Below are positions 1 to 14,932 of a DNA stretch of 64,000 nucleotides, one piece after another. Under the pieces are notes generated by a model. The model ran no database searches and was not told the origin of the DNA. It saw only the letters and a program-made list of their open reading frames with translations. Made by a program: the position numbers and the translations under genes. The DNA lies in the NCBI GenBank assembly GCA_019614645.1, contig JABWDB010000009.1:6801501-6865500 (forward strand). Reading direction: 5' to 3'. Source of the DNA: Stratiolaelaps scimitus. Its lineage: Eukaryota; Arthropoda; Arachnida; Mesostigmata; Laelapidae. Position 1 is the first letter of the stretch; each line of letters starts with the position of its first letter.

Positions 1-3000
1 CACTGGCCTGCCCTGGAAATTCTGCTCTTTGGAGTTCTTTTGGACCCATCGTCAAAAGTGGAATAGATTTATGATGAATTCTTTTCGACGAGATGCCTCT
101 GAGACCAATGGATCTACCCAAGCTACCCCTGTCGGCTATAACGAGAGAAATCTCCGTTACACGTCTAACCCAATGAGGCTGGCGGATGTGTCGTGATAAT
201 AAATTCGCTGTTTTTATTTCCCGCCGATGAGCATTTGCACAACGTTCCTCCCTCTGTAGCGATCTGATTCGGACGTAAACATAATCCCCAACACTGTTTT
301 AATAACCTAGTTTCCCCCTCAGCGCTCTATGCGGCCGAACGACCGGACGCGTTCTGTTCCACAAGAGAGGTACAACGTGTTGCTAAATGTTTCCAGATCA
401 GATGTTTGATTACATAATCATCAATGTGTTAATTGTGCTACCACTCATCTATATTGCCGGCTGGCATCAACTGCCGAAGTCGAATAGAACGCTCGGGCAG
501 ACGTCTCATATACAGCTTGACTTCCGAGTGGCACTAATCAGTATAATCTGGTAAAGAGTTGTTTGGCCACAAAAAAAAAGTCGGATCTCACACAACGATT
601 ACAATTGGTTCGCAATTGGGCGTTCGTTCTCATTAGAGCCCCTACATCTAGGGGAGAACTAGGGATTTTGTGTTCTTGAATGTTTCTGTTATCTCTGTTT
701 TCATTGACACCTCATATAGATTTATGGATTCACCAAGCAGCCAGCCAACCAACCAACCAAGCTGGTCTCTTATATATAATATATATATTTTCACTACAGT
801 GGAACTTTGATCGAAGCGGATTGTCGATGAAACAGTGCCAAAGAAAACTCGTTCGTTTTCCGCCAGATAGACGCGCCACAGGGTAACACCCACCGCAAAT
901 TTATGGCTCACGGGGGCAACGGCCCAATTGCTTCGAACAATCGTAGCTTTCACCGCTGCGCGGTACCATACCAGGTCCAAGCGTTCGATTGTGAAATGGT
1001 TTTTCTTTTTGGTTTTTTTGTCCGTTTGGGTGATGATCCGCACCTTCCGAACGCGTACGTGATCTAGTGGAAATCAGCTTCGGCATCGGCGACCCTTCAG
1101 CTCGGGGTTGGTTCGTAGGAGATTAATTATAGTTATTAGTTGTGAAATTAGTTCACCTCAGAGAACGCCAAGGGGAACGTTGTCGACGGCGGTTCTCGAC
1201 GCCGCCGTGTTGCAACGGTAGCGCATAACGGAGAGTCCTGAGACAATATTTGGCGTGCGTCCCACCTATGTCGCTCCCATGTTAAACGTGATTTCGCCTC
1301 GTACGCCACTAGATCGACCCGTGTATCTGTTGGAAGGGTACAAATCATGAGCTTGACAACATTTGTGTGCCTATATGAGTAGCATTGTAAAAGAACTAAG
1401 CCAATTGCGTTCTGTTGCAGATTTTGCCTGGTTAGACATGAGAGAATGAGTAACATTCATAGGCACCTGATTGCTTGGCAGGCTAGATACTTGATGATGA
1501 TATTATATCTTAATCTAGGCCGACTGGCCCGGGTTATATCGGTATGGGACAAGATGGCATTTATCAAATAGATGATTGCGGTATCCAGAGCTATTTAGAA
1601 AATAGATGAATTCACTTAAAATTGCTCATGCAGAGCTACATCAGGCCGGTGGTCTCATCCTAACAAAAGTGGATTGTTACGTCGACCGATCTCATCGTTA
1701 CTTAATAATGTGTTCCCGCTTAGTATATGACGGCGATAGGGTACTGGGTAGCAGCACCTCTCAAAGAACTTGTCAGGCAGCTCGAGACTATCACGTCCGG
1801 CCTTCCCTTTACGATAGAACGAACAATTCGAGACTTTACTGTAAAATTAATGAAATTGAGGAAAACAAATATATATATATATATATATAACATATATATA
1901 TATAACATATATATATTTGAGTCATGCTGAATTACAGACATCTGACGCATATCTACGCATATCTAAGGTCTAACAACAGGTAAAATGCCTAAACATATTC
2001 GCCAGCCTCAATGGAGCACTCTTTTGTAGTTCCGCAGCTGGATTGCCTCTAATTTTACACATGAATGTCATGTCTCTGCGCTTTGAAACAGCTTCGAACA
2101 ATTGACTACAATCAAACAAGAACAAAATTGTCGAGCGCCTTCGAGCATGTGATCTGGTCTGTGATGAATATGTTAATGAGATCATTTATTTGAGCACGAC
2201 ACCGTGGAGCCCACTCGGCAGGGGGTCTGATCGGCTTGCTTCGTGACAAACATCCATTCTTTCAGAGCGAAGAGATCTATTGCGGCTTTCAACGAAACAA
2301 TTTTAGTGAGATATACAGATTTTGGCTTGCGGACGCTGTAAGATCAGAGATGCAAATGAAGGTAAATGATCTTGAATAAAGAGAATCCTTCTTGTTCTTG
2401 TTGAATTGATTCTCTCAATGGTGGCCATCTACGACGGCTATTAGGCTTTCGTGTATATGGCACCGTGTTACCGTTTCGAGTGAACAGTACTGGGTGCCCG
2501 CAGCAGGAGCTGAATGACAGATAATACTTTCATTTAAATGACACTTCGTAGAAGTATTATATATATATATATAGCAATCTTTTAGATCAACGCGTTCAGT
2601 GTAAGGGACAAAAAAACAATGATTCTAGCGCGTCAACTAATCTTCCCGGCAAGATTAGTACCCGATTTCATTCCACCGCCCACATGGGTAAACATCAATC
2701 TACTGCCGAACAGTCTAGACTTGCAATGGGCGATGACAGGACTGGACAAAAAGGAAAGGTTTTCTATCACACGATATCAATATACACATCATTATTATTG
2801 TATAACAATTTGTTGTACTCTGGGCGACGCACGACAGCTGATTCATCCACCAGAGAACAGTTCGCCCGCCAGCTTTAGACCGCTACACGGAAACCCTCGC
2901 CAGGCTGATTTCCTTCCCTTATCCGGCTGTCCGGACGCGGTTCAGATAATCACTAACTCGATGGTTTGCGTTTTATTGCACACAATAAAAATGCTATTCG

Positions 3001-3009
3001 AGTGCCATG
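1..3009. other. no gene recognised
   Basis: Mixed-composition sequence with TA repeats at 1868 and 2558. The longest open frames (for example 648-1043 minus) show no domain, convincing splice context or homology. Confidence 0.6.
1868..1917. repeat. (TA)n microsatellite, interrupted
   Basis: Alternating TA broken twice by aaca; a similar layout recurs at many loci below. Confidence 0.9.
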
Positions 3010-3019
3010 TTAGTTGCCC

Positions 3020-3212
3020 TGTGACCCGGTTTGAATCCCGGTGGCGAAGTGCGCGTTCGTGTGCGCCTTGCGATTGTACGAGACACGTAGGTGCACGGGT
3101 CTCGAGTGCCACCTTTTGCACATTTGCGTTCAAAGGGTTCGTCTCGTGAAGAAAAGCAGTTAGTTACTGTGGACGTTCGATGTTAGCTGGCAGTCAGCTC
3201 GGAAAATTTACT
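3020..3212 (+). mobile_element. tRNA-derived SINE, older copy
   Basis: Same family as the 24.9 kb element and nearly full length: shared blocks cgtgtgcgccttgc, cgtaggtgcacgggt, ttgcacatttgc and the 3' end cggaaaattta. The B box is mutated (ggtctcgagtgcc). Flanks ttagttgccc (3010-3019) and ttagttaccc (3213-3222) form a probable target-site duplication with one mismatch, so this copy is older than that at 24.9 kb. Confidence 0.75.
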
Positions 3213-6200
3213 TTAGTTACCCACTAATCTCGCTTGCCCTTCCTCATGGCGATGGTTCTCTCAATACGAAATCGAGTACCTTGACAGCCTGCTTGACAGA
3301 GGTGGCTGTCCTTGTTGCCAACGGTACGCAATGAAATAACAAATCAAGCAAAAAACATTCACATACGAGCGTGCCCGACCGAAAATACGCTCGCCATCAG
3401 ATCCTCGATAGACGTCGTACGGAGTGCATCTTCGTTCTGACCAATTTCGCCAGAGTGAACGCTAGTGGTCAGTATTGATTACATTCAATTATTCAACGCT
3501 GATTATACGCGCACAACGAAAATTCGACAAAGACCCAAAAGAGAGAATGTAATTTTGTCGTTGTCCGTTGTGAACGTAGACGCACATTCATTTCGATTAT
3601 TGGACGCTAGTTATAGTCGGCTGACGACATGGAGGCGGCAAAATGTCGACGAATCCGTCTTTCTGGTCGTGTACGCCATCTCGACGATGAATTCACGCTG
3701 TCAAATATTGTACTAGCAGAAGCCGAGTAAACACAATTATTCAGACACGGTATCTCTATCTGTTCAGCGCCCCGCCACCTCCCCCCTCTCGTATCTCTGA
3801 TAATTCCACTTTGACTAGATGTGCGCCATTGCTGAGTGGCTCCCTTGCGTCGAATTAGACACGTGTGCATATTGTGTTATGTTGTTTGAACAGGCCCGAG
3901 AATTTGCGTTTTTCATTGTTTCTTCTGCGAACTCGGAGCAATTCATCTTGGCGAGTACACGACGACACCAATGTATCTGGTCGGGCCTTGCGATACCAGT
4001 TGGTGCTTAGCTCACCCTGTTAATGCTGCTGCTGCGTTAACCATGGCTGCCATCAGCTTGGATGCAAAACATTAATCTTGGAACACATCCCTCGCACAGA
4101 GCAGAACGAACAACGTAGCTGTCCACGATGAGTGTTAGTGAACAGCTACATTGTCGCAGATAAATGAGACGGGAAGATGGCAAAATATACTTCAAAACTC
4201 CAATTCTTCTCGACGTAGTTTAAAGGAAGCTGATCACACGTCCATATATATATATATATATAATTTGTAATCAGTTGCAGTAATATATAGGCGAGGAATT
4301 CATTTGTGACAACTTGAGTCTCGTGGCCCACTTTCTGGCGACTTTTACTGTACGACCGTGTCAGCGTAACACCGCTCAATGCCACAGTAGTTGGCGGTTG
4401 CTTGGCTAATCACTATCACAGGTTGACACGCAAAGTCCACGTCTTTAGAGTTCGTTGTTTGGCATATCTGTTCGAAACGTCATTATCAGAAGCGATGTTC
4501 ACAATCGTGTCCACAGAATTAGCTCGAAGTCGAAGTGTAAATTGCAAATCATATCGAATATAGCCTGTCTCGTTATCATAAAGTATCATTATCTTACATC
4601 ATTGCATCGCATACAATCGTTCGTGTTGGCACACATGTACCGTGCGTCGTACTTGACTAATGCCGCGAAATGTTACTGCCCAATCCCCTTTGACAACGAG
4701 TTCGTCTCCGCATGCTAAACTCGCCAGGCTTGACGCGTTTGGCTAGCCCGCAGAGCAAGTGCGGGGCGTTTCCGCGGTCGCGTGATCTTGTCAGCTGGGC
4801 ATAATTTTGTCATTAAACATTTCTCCCATTTGCTCCGATTCTTTTGAATTAGATCCAAATAATAATAATAATAATAATTATCCTAATATCCAAATACTGG
4901 GGAGTGGGCTAATCGGTGATCGAGTTTTTCCTGCTGGTGAACCCCCACAAAAATGCCCTCCGACCACCGAAACGCGGATAACTGTCAACGGCCATTGTGT
5001 CTGCGGGAAGACTTTGTATACCCATCTCTGTTGTGTTCTGGCAGACTTAACAGTAGAGACCAAGCTTACGGATGCGTTGGAAATTCGAACTATGCTTGAG
5101 TGTTCGGTGTGACGAGCATTGCAAATTACTTACAAGGATGAACAACTAGATCGTGTCTTGAAAAACATACTTTCCGTTAATACTTTTGGCGTATCCCATG
5201 GCATTATTGGTGATATTTTTCTTCTCGACGATTGATAACAAAAGTTGCATCATATGGATCATTGCGCTTATTGTTATATTTTACTCGGCTTTTCGTCAAC
5301 GTGCGAATTTTTGATAGTTTCCAACAGAAGCCCATTGGTCATTGCGAAATAGCGGAGAGCATGTCAAAAGTAAGAACGCTCACCACTGCTTGATACAAGC
5401 TAACTCCCTTTACTGGAGAGCCATAGCCGGTCGGGATATTTGTTTTGATTTGCCACGATATTAGCTACGAGATTTTGTAGCATGGACAATGTAATCAGCC
5501 GGCTTCGGCATTCTGTCTCACTGAACGCAGCCGTCGCCGAGGCTGATCCTTGGACGGATCGTCGAACCCTGCAAGGGGTTCTAGTAATTAAGGTAGCTGG
5601 CCTTGCCACGCCGAATACCCTTAAGTAATACGTGATCTTTAATTATGATAATCATGTAGCCCTCTAGAGCAACCGTTTAATATTCATTCGGGTCTATGTT
5701 CGACGAGGTCTGTGCTCGACTTCAAACGGGTAGTTCGATGCTTTCGTATAAAATTAAGGTTATAGCCATGCCATCGCAATTGTCGGTCAACGTCTCTCAC
5801 GATGAAATTAGTTGAAATTACTTCTCTCACATATGAATATATAGGGTTTATTTCTTCGTTCTATTTTGTATTAGTACACCTATGTCCACATTCGACAGCC
5901 TTATGTTCATTTTTACAAGGCAATTATGCAAACAGCTTTAAAGTACTTATATCTACTATGAGCAACTTCTGATATTTCTTCATATTTCTGTTTTCGTTTC
6001 TTCTATTCGTAAAAACCACAAAGCAATTAGGCTGTAGTTAATTAGTAGGTAGTTGATGCTATATCCATATTAAACAAGTTAGCTCTGTTGAATAGCCACC
6101 ACAGGCAAGTGGCGAACAACGAACTTAATTGAATATAGAGACGAAAGGGCCTTAAATTTACGGGGTTGATAGTCCTTAAAGTCCTTAAGTCGGCTCCGTT

Positions 6201-6661
6201 ATATTCCTCTTGTCATTCCCACATTGATGTCGCTACTTAGTTATATTGGTGATCAAACTCGTGTCGAAATCTGCAACACCGCCTGCTGTCACTTAAGGTC
6301 AAGGGTTGTCCATCGTCGCACAGGTTGTCCAGAAGTAATCGCTCAAAGAAGAGGCGAGCTTCTCCTATTCGATTCGATCGTCTCTTCAGGCTTGTCGGCC
6401 TGCCCCGGCGTTGAGTTGGTGGACAAGGCGACACGTGACAGTCGCCACAACGATGCCAATCGAATGCTAATCGGAGCCGCGCGCCGAGTGATGACATATT
6501 TGACTACCGAACCAGCGGGGTGGCTGATCCAAGTACATATCTGCGCCCGTTTCCAAGGCACCCCACTTCTGGACTAGCTGCTGTCCGTAAGCCAGCTGCG
6601 CGAGGGTGTGATGAATCCAGTTGCCGTTATACTAATAATAATGACATAAGGCCAAGGATTC

Positions 6662-6676
6662 GGGGGGGGGGGGGGG
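6662..6676 (+). repeat. poly-G run
   Basis: About 15 consecutive G on the plus strand, able in principle to form a quadruplex and prone to assembly error. A C-run lies at 30861-30873. Confidence 0.85.
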
Positions 6677-7513
6677 CAGACCGCGGACCGCAAAGCAGAA
6701 TTCGCTAGCGGGAGCACTTCAGCTAAGCCATATTCACATTTATATGATCGCTGTTCTAGCGGGCGTACCGCCCGGGTGGGAGAAACAGTGGCAGTACAGC
6801 TCAGCAGAATCCAAATGATAGCCAAAAATTGAAAATACAATAAACGAATAAAAAAAAGCAAGTCGTTAAACTACAGTTTCACCCTGGATGTATAAACATG
6901 GTGTGCCATCGTGTGTACATATTCGTCAGACGAGCCTTACGCAACCAGAACGCTGTCAACCAACGCGCTGCTCGTCGCAAGGAGACCTTTTAGGGTTTTT
7001 TTGGCGGTTCGTCTTTTTGCCAAAAAAAACCCCATGATAAACGATGTTTCAAATTGGGCTCTTTCACTGACCGGTGGTGTAATGTCGGGCACATTATTCA
7101 TTTTTGTTGGAGCAGCGGTCTGCGCTTGGCGCCAACTCCGTCATATATTTGTTCATGTTTTCCGGTTCTATTTAAGAACACAGATCTGGATTAGGGCTAT
7201 TATTGCGTGCGTTTATTACGTACGATTGCAAGTGCAGATATCTGACAACAACTGAGCGTGGCGAACCTACTATGCCTCTATTTTGTGTCGGCTGAAGTTC
7301 ATGGGTCGTCCCACAAAGGCTACAAGATTGCAGTGCACTAACAGCTTAAGCATTCAGTTGGCCCTACGGGGCCACCTTAAAATGTAACCTGTGTCTGAAG
7401 CGGCGCAGCATGGCAACTACCGACATTGTCATTAATCTCTCTCTTTCTCTTTCTCTCTCTGAGACGTTGTACTGGGTGAAGTTCCACGCTTCGAATATCG
7501 CCCGCAAAGTGTT

Positions 7514-7570
7514 TATTGATTATATAATTGATATAATCAATAATAAATATAATCAATTATATAATTGATT
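7514..7570. repeat. AT-rich tandem palindromes
   Basis: tattgattata (7514-7524) pairs with tataatcaata (7532-7542), and aatcaattatataattgatt (7551-7570) is a perfect 20-bp palindrome built on the same attgatta motif. This could form adjacent hairpins. No gene borders it. Confidence 0.65.
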
Positions 7571-10500
7571 TACAAATAGGTCCAGGTCGTAATTGTCCAA
7601 TGGCAAAATAAACATTTGCTTTAGCAACAACCTGTATCTAACGTAGCAATGACCCTTTGCTGCAATTTTCTGCTCGTCATCCATCATCCCCCCCCCGCCC
7701 CACTTCCTTACAGCAAACTAGCCAAAAGTCCACCAAACGATCCAAAAACGCTAAATGAAACCCCGCTCGAGTCAACACTCTTCTCCTCACTCGGCAGGCG
7801 TTCGCACGAAGCATGTCGCATAGGGTTGTCTCTTCTAAGATGGAGACAGACAGTTGCTTGCCCCCGAGTGTGGGGGTGAAAGTTTCATTTGGCCTTACCC
7901 TCACGGGCCCGAACCGCCTGCCCCGCCGCCCCTTGCCAGTTAATGTGCCTGGCGTCAACGCCCCTAAGGCGGCCCGGCAACTTGAACGCCATGCGTCATG
8001 CCAGTCGTGTCACGCTGTCAAACGCAGCATATCCCCCGGGGGGTTACCAGTCGTCGCGCCGGCCGACGACCACCGGCACAGCAGCTAACAAAACACAGCA
8101 ACCCCCCACTGCTGTGAAAACGCTGTGGCGCTGGTGTCAAACGTTGAACGGCGCCGTATATTGTATGAATTATACAATAGCGTGTCGGCAATACCCAGTG
8201 TGTTCCTCGAAGTGCTCCCTGCACGCACAGTCCCTGACTACGCGTGAACAATGGGCGAATGAGCCAGCGCGTCGACGTCTACCCCAGAACGTCTGCCCTG
8301 CTGCAGACTGACTCCTCTCACGTGGAAACTCTCCCGAGGAGTAGGAATACTACGAAGAGATCTACGCCGTTGAAAATGTTGATCAGCCAGCGAACAGCAG
8401 CAGCAGTAGCCGAGGGAGCGACCTCATTTTGCATTGTGCACTCTGGTCGTCGTCATTCTGTTGTGTCTTCTGTGCAACTGAAACGTAGCGGGGGTGCGGG
8501 GCGCGGGGGTGCTATCTTCTCCTCACGTCGTACCCCCTTTCCCCCGAGGACCACCCCTGCATACGATTTGCCCCTGACGGCCTCGGACTTCGACTTCAAC
8601 TGAACGTCATGACGTGACCCCGCCATGAGATCGGCTCGAACTCACTGCTCAGCTCTTCCGCCAAAATGGGCCCTGTTCCCCGTTACAGGAAGGATACGGC
8701 AGCAGGACCAGCCAGGCCGAGGGGTGGCTCGGCACAAAAGGCAAAATGGTAGCTCACATGTTTTTATAACATGCTTTTGCCTACGGCTGGATGTTGTCGC
8801 TAGTCGACACGGCTCTCATTGATGTCGTCAGCAACTTTTGCACATGTGAGACACCGACATGAAGAGTGATGCAGGAACGAAATTGGAACGAAAGTGATAA
8901 CCAGTGAGAAGGGAAGGCGAGGGCTATTCGTGGTACTTGTTGACTCGAATGTTGAATTCGAACGAATTGCAGTATCTTTTGCACTTGAAAGGGAAGGAAC
9001 AAGATGATTGTAAATGTATGATCTTTATTTATTTTTCTTCTTACTCAAGTATAAAAGGGGGAGGCAATTGTGCCCACTGAACGTGGAACACGTCGAAGAA
9101 CACCTTCCTCAATATACCCTTGAGAGACTTCAAATTTCGTTTCGTTATAAATATTTATATAATAATAACACATATGTCTGTGTACGACCGTCATATCGTG
9201 TACGCGATATCCGTAACAAAAGAAAAAAGGCGATTACTACTTACGTTGCTTATGCGGTTCCTTTAACATATACGCCATTACGCAATGGGCGTATCGCTCA
9301 TCTTACGCAAGATATTTTATAGTTACACTGCACGAGTTGTAGCCAAGCGTCGATCCGGTTTTGTGAGCAGGAACTCTAACAGGAATAGACCACCTTATTG
9401 GGACAGCGCGTAACCACTGCTACTAGTGTATGGACCACCGGTTTGAGTAATATTTTTTATGTTTATTTTACATGTTTATTTTGCCTGCGGGCATTCTCCG
9501 AACGTCTTCCGCAGTAGTAGCTATCTACTTGAACGTCGCCTGGTCATTTACGTAGGACACCGTTCACCTCTCGTATGTAATTAGGAATGTGTTAATTGCC
9601 TTCAAATAAAAGAGACGTTCTTTCTGAGACGTCATAACGCAGACCCAAAAATTCGCTATTAGTGGAGTTGTTCCTCACAATGTGTTTCGACTTGGGAAAA
9701 AGAAATAATAACCCTCATGGCGAACGTCTTAATTAGGCAAGATGAAAATTACACCATTTTCAAAAAGTCTGTCCCGACCCATTACGGCTCGCGGTTATCA
9801 CAACTACAATATACGCTGTGTGCGAGATTTAATGAGAGATTTTCTCGCCCACGAAGATTAGCGAACTTGAGCCATGCCAAACAGTGGGACGTCTTTAAAA
9901 GCAATATTTAACAAGTTTCTGTTTTAGGTAACATCTAGGTACTGCAGGACTATTTGAGTTATTGCAGTCGATGCGAAGAGAATTATTTATTATTAAAGAA
10001 ACACATTGTTTACGAGTATGGTCCGCGGGCATGATGTCAGATCATTAATACGGTTATACGTCGCTGTTACTTATTATTCTAAATATTTGGAATCGAATAA
10101 ATTCAAATGAATAGATGACGTGAATAAAGAAAATAAATAACAAAAATTAGCAAAAATTATGAATAAATATTGTGTGAATAGCTCGGTACAACCAGCACAT
10201 TCGTCCGAAGTTAGAATATAGTGATGATATCAGTATTTTGTCTAACCCTGATGAGTACCACATATTCGGAAACTCCTTAGACAGACGCTGCAACACAGAG
10301 ACTGCTTAGACAACACATCCTGATCATCAATATGCAGAAATCACCGTAAGTGATGAAGGTGAATGTTTTTGTTGTAATCGATAGAAATACGCCATTTTGT
10401 ACATGTGAGCTATTTTGTGATAGAAAATATTTCGAACACCCCTGCTTCTGCGGTTTGATGCACGTACACAACAACCGGTTTGAATTCACAACCATCCTGA

Positions 10501-10605
10501 ATAGTGAAATTCGAACAGCTTTCAAATTTCGCCTTTGGGAAACATCACGATTAAATGTTAGTATTCTTCGCCTCGAATTACGTACCAAACTAATACTAAG
10601 ATGGT

Positions 10606-10656
10606 GTCCGTGTGTAAATGATGCCCGTCATTGACAGGCATCATTTACACGCGGAC
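10606..10656. repeat. 51-bp near-perfect palindrome
   Basis: The arms gtccgtgtgtaaatgatgcc (10606-10625) and ggcatcatttacacgcggac (10637-10656) are reverse complements with one mismatch, and the centre gtcattgac is itself palindromic, so there is almost no loop. The lack of a loop argues against a microRNA precursor. A cruciform-prone inverted duplication or a mini-transposon relic is more likely. Confidence 0.8.
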
Positions 10657-13277
10657 ATACCCTGCTCATATTAGCCTGCTAATATAGAACGTCGGAGATG
10701 GTAGCAATATCGAAGTCTCTGTGTTCGCTTTCTCTCACCCGCTTGGCAGGTTCATTTTGAACCTAAATGACAGATGTTCAGAGCTACTCAATAGGAATGG
10801 ATACGGGTGACGAAGCGGTGCTTCAAGAAGCATCACGGCCGGCGCAATGTTAATCACTCTGTTAGCAATTGTGCTGCTGGTTTTGTGCCGGCTGTCATTG
10901 AGAATTACGAGCTGCAGACAGAGTCAGGAAGTGTCCCAGCTTCTCTTTTTTTTTTTTTTGCGGAGTTCAGCCCACAGCAGCCGGCAACAATGGTAGACGG
11001 CCAGTTGCTATGCCTTGATGCGTTACAACTTCTTTATAAGCTTAATTTAACTCTCGTTCATAATCTTTTGAGCGCGTGTGGTTAACAGAGCGCGCCCAGA
11101 GGGACAGATGCCTGTCCGCCGCTTCGGGTATTCGCTCCATAAACCCAGCAAATGTATTGTTGTCATTTGCTCATCTGCTCATACATGGGGAAGGCTGATG
11201 AGATGGCTTTGCATCGCCTGAGCCCCTCAGTGGCGCGTTCATACAAACATAAACAAGCTCAATATAATGCTTTTTTTTTCGCATTTGCCTAACGAAACGT
11301 GTCTAATGTGTGGAATTCGCAGTGTTATGAAAAATACAAGATTCCTCTTGGATCGTACGCGCACGGATGTCAACTCATGACTGAATGTCATCATTGAGAC
11401 TGTCGTGCCGCGCTGCACTGTAATTGTTCGCCGTCACCTCGGCCCAATGTACGGAAGTATAATAATGCCAGCAAAGGAGCCGAAAGACGAAGTGGTTCAG
11501 GTTCATGTCAGTCTGAGCTGAAAACATTGTTAAATCTCTTTCGAGTCGGTACTACTACTACTGGTACTGAGCAAAAAGCTGATTGTCTTCAAAATGATGA
11601 ATTCTCTCTCTCTCTCTCTCTCCCTATATATATACAGAAAAGCCAAGGCTCAGAATTAAAAGTTTACTTGAAAACTACTAGAATCACAACTAAACAAATT
11701 AATCCCCCGCGAATAATTCCTAATTACTGTTTGTTTGAATACGTTTCTTGGTTGGGATACTAAACTTCATAGTATTAATGCGTTCCAAGATTCTAATATT
11801 CTAAAAGAGATCATTGACAACGGTTCTGATAGCGAATACAATTGCATAACGGCACCGAAAATCCTGTCGCAATAAAAAGTCCTTTTAAAAACGATCACTC
11901 TCAGTAATCCATGCGCATTGACGCTCTCTATCACGTATGGTACCGGAAAAGCGGTACATCCACGATCGATACCTACGAAACAGCGCTCATTGAAATAGGC
12001 CTATGTCGAGACAGGACAAAGTCGAAAGAGGAACTCAAGCGGAGATTCAAGTTACTGCCGTTTTATGACAGCGTAATTTAATCTAAGCGGTTTTGGTTCA
12101 AGTACAGAAACAACACAATGATTGTTATATCTTGCTAACCAATTAGCATGTACGGCCCCGTGCGAAAGTTCGCCCGCCTGTCAAGCGCTGCCCCTTCCTA
12201 CCTAACGACGCCAAGGTTTACAATGTGGTTCACGCGAACAGCATATTATCTCTGTCTAGATATACGATCCCGTTGAGCTGCTAGAGATCCCTTCGCGTTT
12301 GAGGGACGGCGCCGGCAGAGCAAGATCAAGGTCCCGCTAAGGAGCACTCGAGAAAGTAGGTTCAACAAGGGCGTCAAACACGGGATCAGACTTCGAGGAT
12401 CGTCTTTTGTCAAACTGACCGTCCCAACATAGCACGTGTGTGTGTGTGCGCAACTTCCCAGAATATGTGTATATGGCTTTATCTGTATGTGTGTATAGAT
12501 TGTTTAAGGTGCCTAGGTTTTCTTTTTCTGATACCGTAAATAGCATACGTGTAATTCGCCGGACAACGTCCTATCAAGATGCCGACGATGGCCAGTATTT
12601 AGCTTCTCAGCGATTTACTCCCAACTGACTGTTGTGATAATGTGAGTCACGTGTTCATTGAACGAACAACACCGCTATCAATATGTTGTTATGTAGGCCC
12701 CGTTTTGGTGGGCTCACTGCGCGCAGTTGGTTCAGCCACCGGTTTCTTTTTGTATTACCTTATATATACATCTATTTACACAAGCACATGACACGCGAGT
12801 TAGATAGATCTATGTAATTAGCAAGGGAACGGCAATTTCGCCGCCGAGAGAACATCCAGCAAACAAAAGCCTCTTGGCACACATATTAAGCAGCCTTGAT
12901 AGCATGTACATTTTGGTATTATACTCTGCTGCAATTTGCTCGCCCTGCAATTGACTGACACCCAAGAACTGTTTCTCCGGCACGGTGCACCCTGCCCCCG
13001 GTAACCGTTATGGGTGAAACCTTTCGGCTAGATATATCTACAATTCTCACCCTAGCTAGATCCGCGTGTGGGAGCCCAGATGCGCACAGCCAAGTGCCAG
13101 GCATACACGCATTCGCCGTCGAAGCGATGCAGAGAAAAAGAACGTCGACGAAGCTGTAGAAACCATCAAACATCCAACCAATAACGTATAATAAAATGGA
13201 CTGGGCCACCACCGCGGTGGGGTGTCATTCACGCGGCGTATCTAGCCAGATTGTCAGCCCATGTCGAAAAGCAACAG

Positions 13278-13296
13278 ATATATATATATATATATA
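13278..13296. repeat. (TA)n microsatellite
   Basis: Pure alternating AT. Comparable short runs occur at 2558-2573, 4244-4262, 39602-39620, 51640-51656 and 54892-54907. Confidence 0.9.
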
Positions 13297-14907
13297 GCTG
13301 CAAATCATGCAAGGCTCTCTCTCCCTCTTTCTCTACCTACCCGCCTCTTCTGGCATCGACTGCGCCAGCGGAGATTCTTCCGAGGAAAAACTGGTCAAAC
13401 AGAAAACGAATTAGTCGGCAAATCGCTCCGCGACGCCCGTCGCCACGTAGAACGGCCGCGTATCTTGGACGCGTATATCGCGCTTGACCGTGGTGTATCC
13501 GTGGCCCGTTGCTGAAAGCCACAAAAAATATAAACAGCTCCAATCGCCAGCGATTTGTTGTGTGATCGACACATTTCGCCGGGTTCGCCCGGCTGTTGTT
13601 GTTCCTGCTATCAGGCGCGCTGTTACTGTTGTGTTTTTAACAAATCTCTGTGTTGCGCTTTGCGTTTCGTTTAGAAACGAAATAAAACATTAATCACTCG
13701 TCATCGTCACGATTGTTCGTCGCATCGTCTTTCTCGTCTTCGACTTTGTCAATTTCCTAATTCGTGAATCACACACAAACGAACGAACTTGTGCCGAATC
13801 GACTAAGATCGAAAAAGCTCAGCGTAACGTATGACACGGCCTCAGGCGGGAAGCAAATCGGTAGATCACTTGGAAAACGAGCTAGGGAAGCCAATAGCCT
13901 CCGTATGCACTGCACTGTAGCTGCTGCCGTCAACGCTACCACATCGCTACCATCATACACTTACTGATAGCGGTGGTGATCGTGCTGCTTCCGCCAGCGC
14001 TCCGTTCACTTATGGCGCCCTTTGGGGGGTCCCATGCACTCGAAGGAATTTCAAAATGCTCACGATGAAGCGATTGGCCCCAAGCAGATTGCCCTAATAA
14101 CTCATTAGCCTGCTGGCAGTAATGATACTGGCCGCGTGTCGCCAGCCAGTTGCCCTACAGGACAGCTGCTGAGTGAAGAAGGTAGAGGAGAAAGTTGTCG
14201 CCGCCGTAGCCTCATTGAGCGGTGCAGCAGTCCCGTATCGACGGTCGACCGGCTGACGATCTGCCGATAAGAAAAAAAATAACAATAATAATAAATGCAG
14301 CAGGGTGTGCGCGCCCGCGCGCGTCTCATTTCGGCGCGACGCGAGACGCTAACCAACCATCGAATCCAAGTTTTCTTCTTCTATTTTGCGCCTCTGGAAT
14401 CGGCGAGATTACTCTCGTTCGCGATCGAACCATTTTCAGCTATTATTCTTTTGTATATTAAGTAGAATGTGTGTCTCACTCGACGACTCACCGCATTTCA
14501 CTATTCTATGGAAGAATATATATGCCATCGGCCGGTGTGGCTTTATGTCGCCCGTTGCTGGGCTCACGTGTGCACTTATGTAACGCGAGTAATATCGCAG
14601 ACATATATACGATATTATACGTTGACGCTCGATCGTACGGGATACGTAATGACAAATTATAGTAGCGCTATCGAGGGCAGCAAAGAGGCGAGCGCGCAAA
14701 TTGGAAGAAGGAAGATTTTATTTTTTTTTTCACCAAATTGGTTTATTTGATTGAAATTCGTGCAGCTGGTAAAAAAAATCACTGGTATAGCCACACTTCG
14801 TATTGTGTCTCTAGCAAGATCAGTCAAAAGGGCCACCGCTGTACGAAATGGTACGCCGTTGCGGAAGTGGTGAAAATTGCCTTCGAAGAGGAAGCCCGTA
14901 ATATTAG

Positions 14908-14932
14908 ATATATATATATATATATATATATA
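14908..14932. repeat. (TA)n microsatellite
   Basis: Pure TA, followed by a second AT block at 15030-15055 and a third at 15494-15512. Confidence 0.9.

Noticed and set aside
2619..3149. 176-codon plus-strand open frame
   Set aside because: Its second half runs through the SINE at 3.0 kb; no similarity in the first half.
10606..10656. microRNA precursor
   Set aside because: The palindrome has essentially no loop, so it does not have pre-miRNA geometry.
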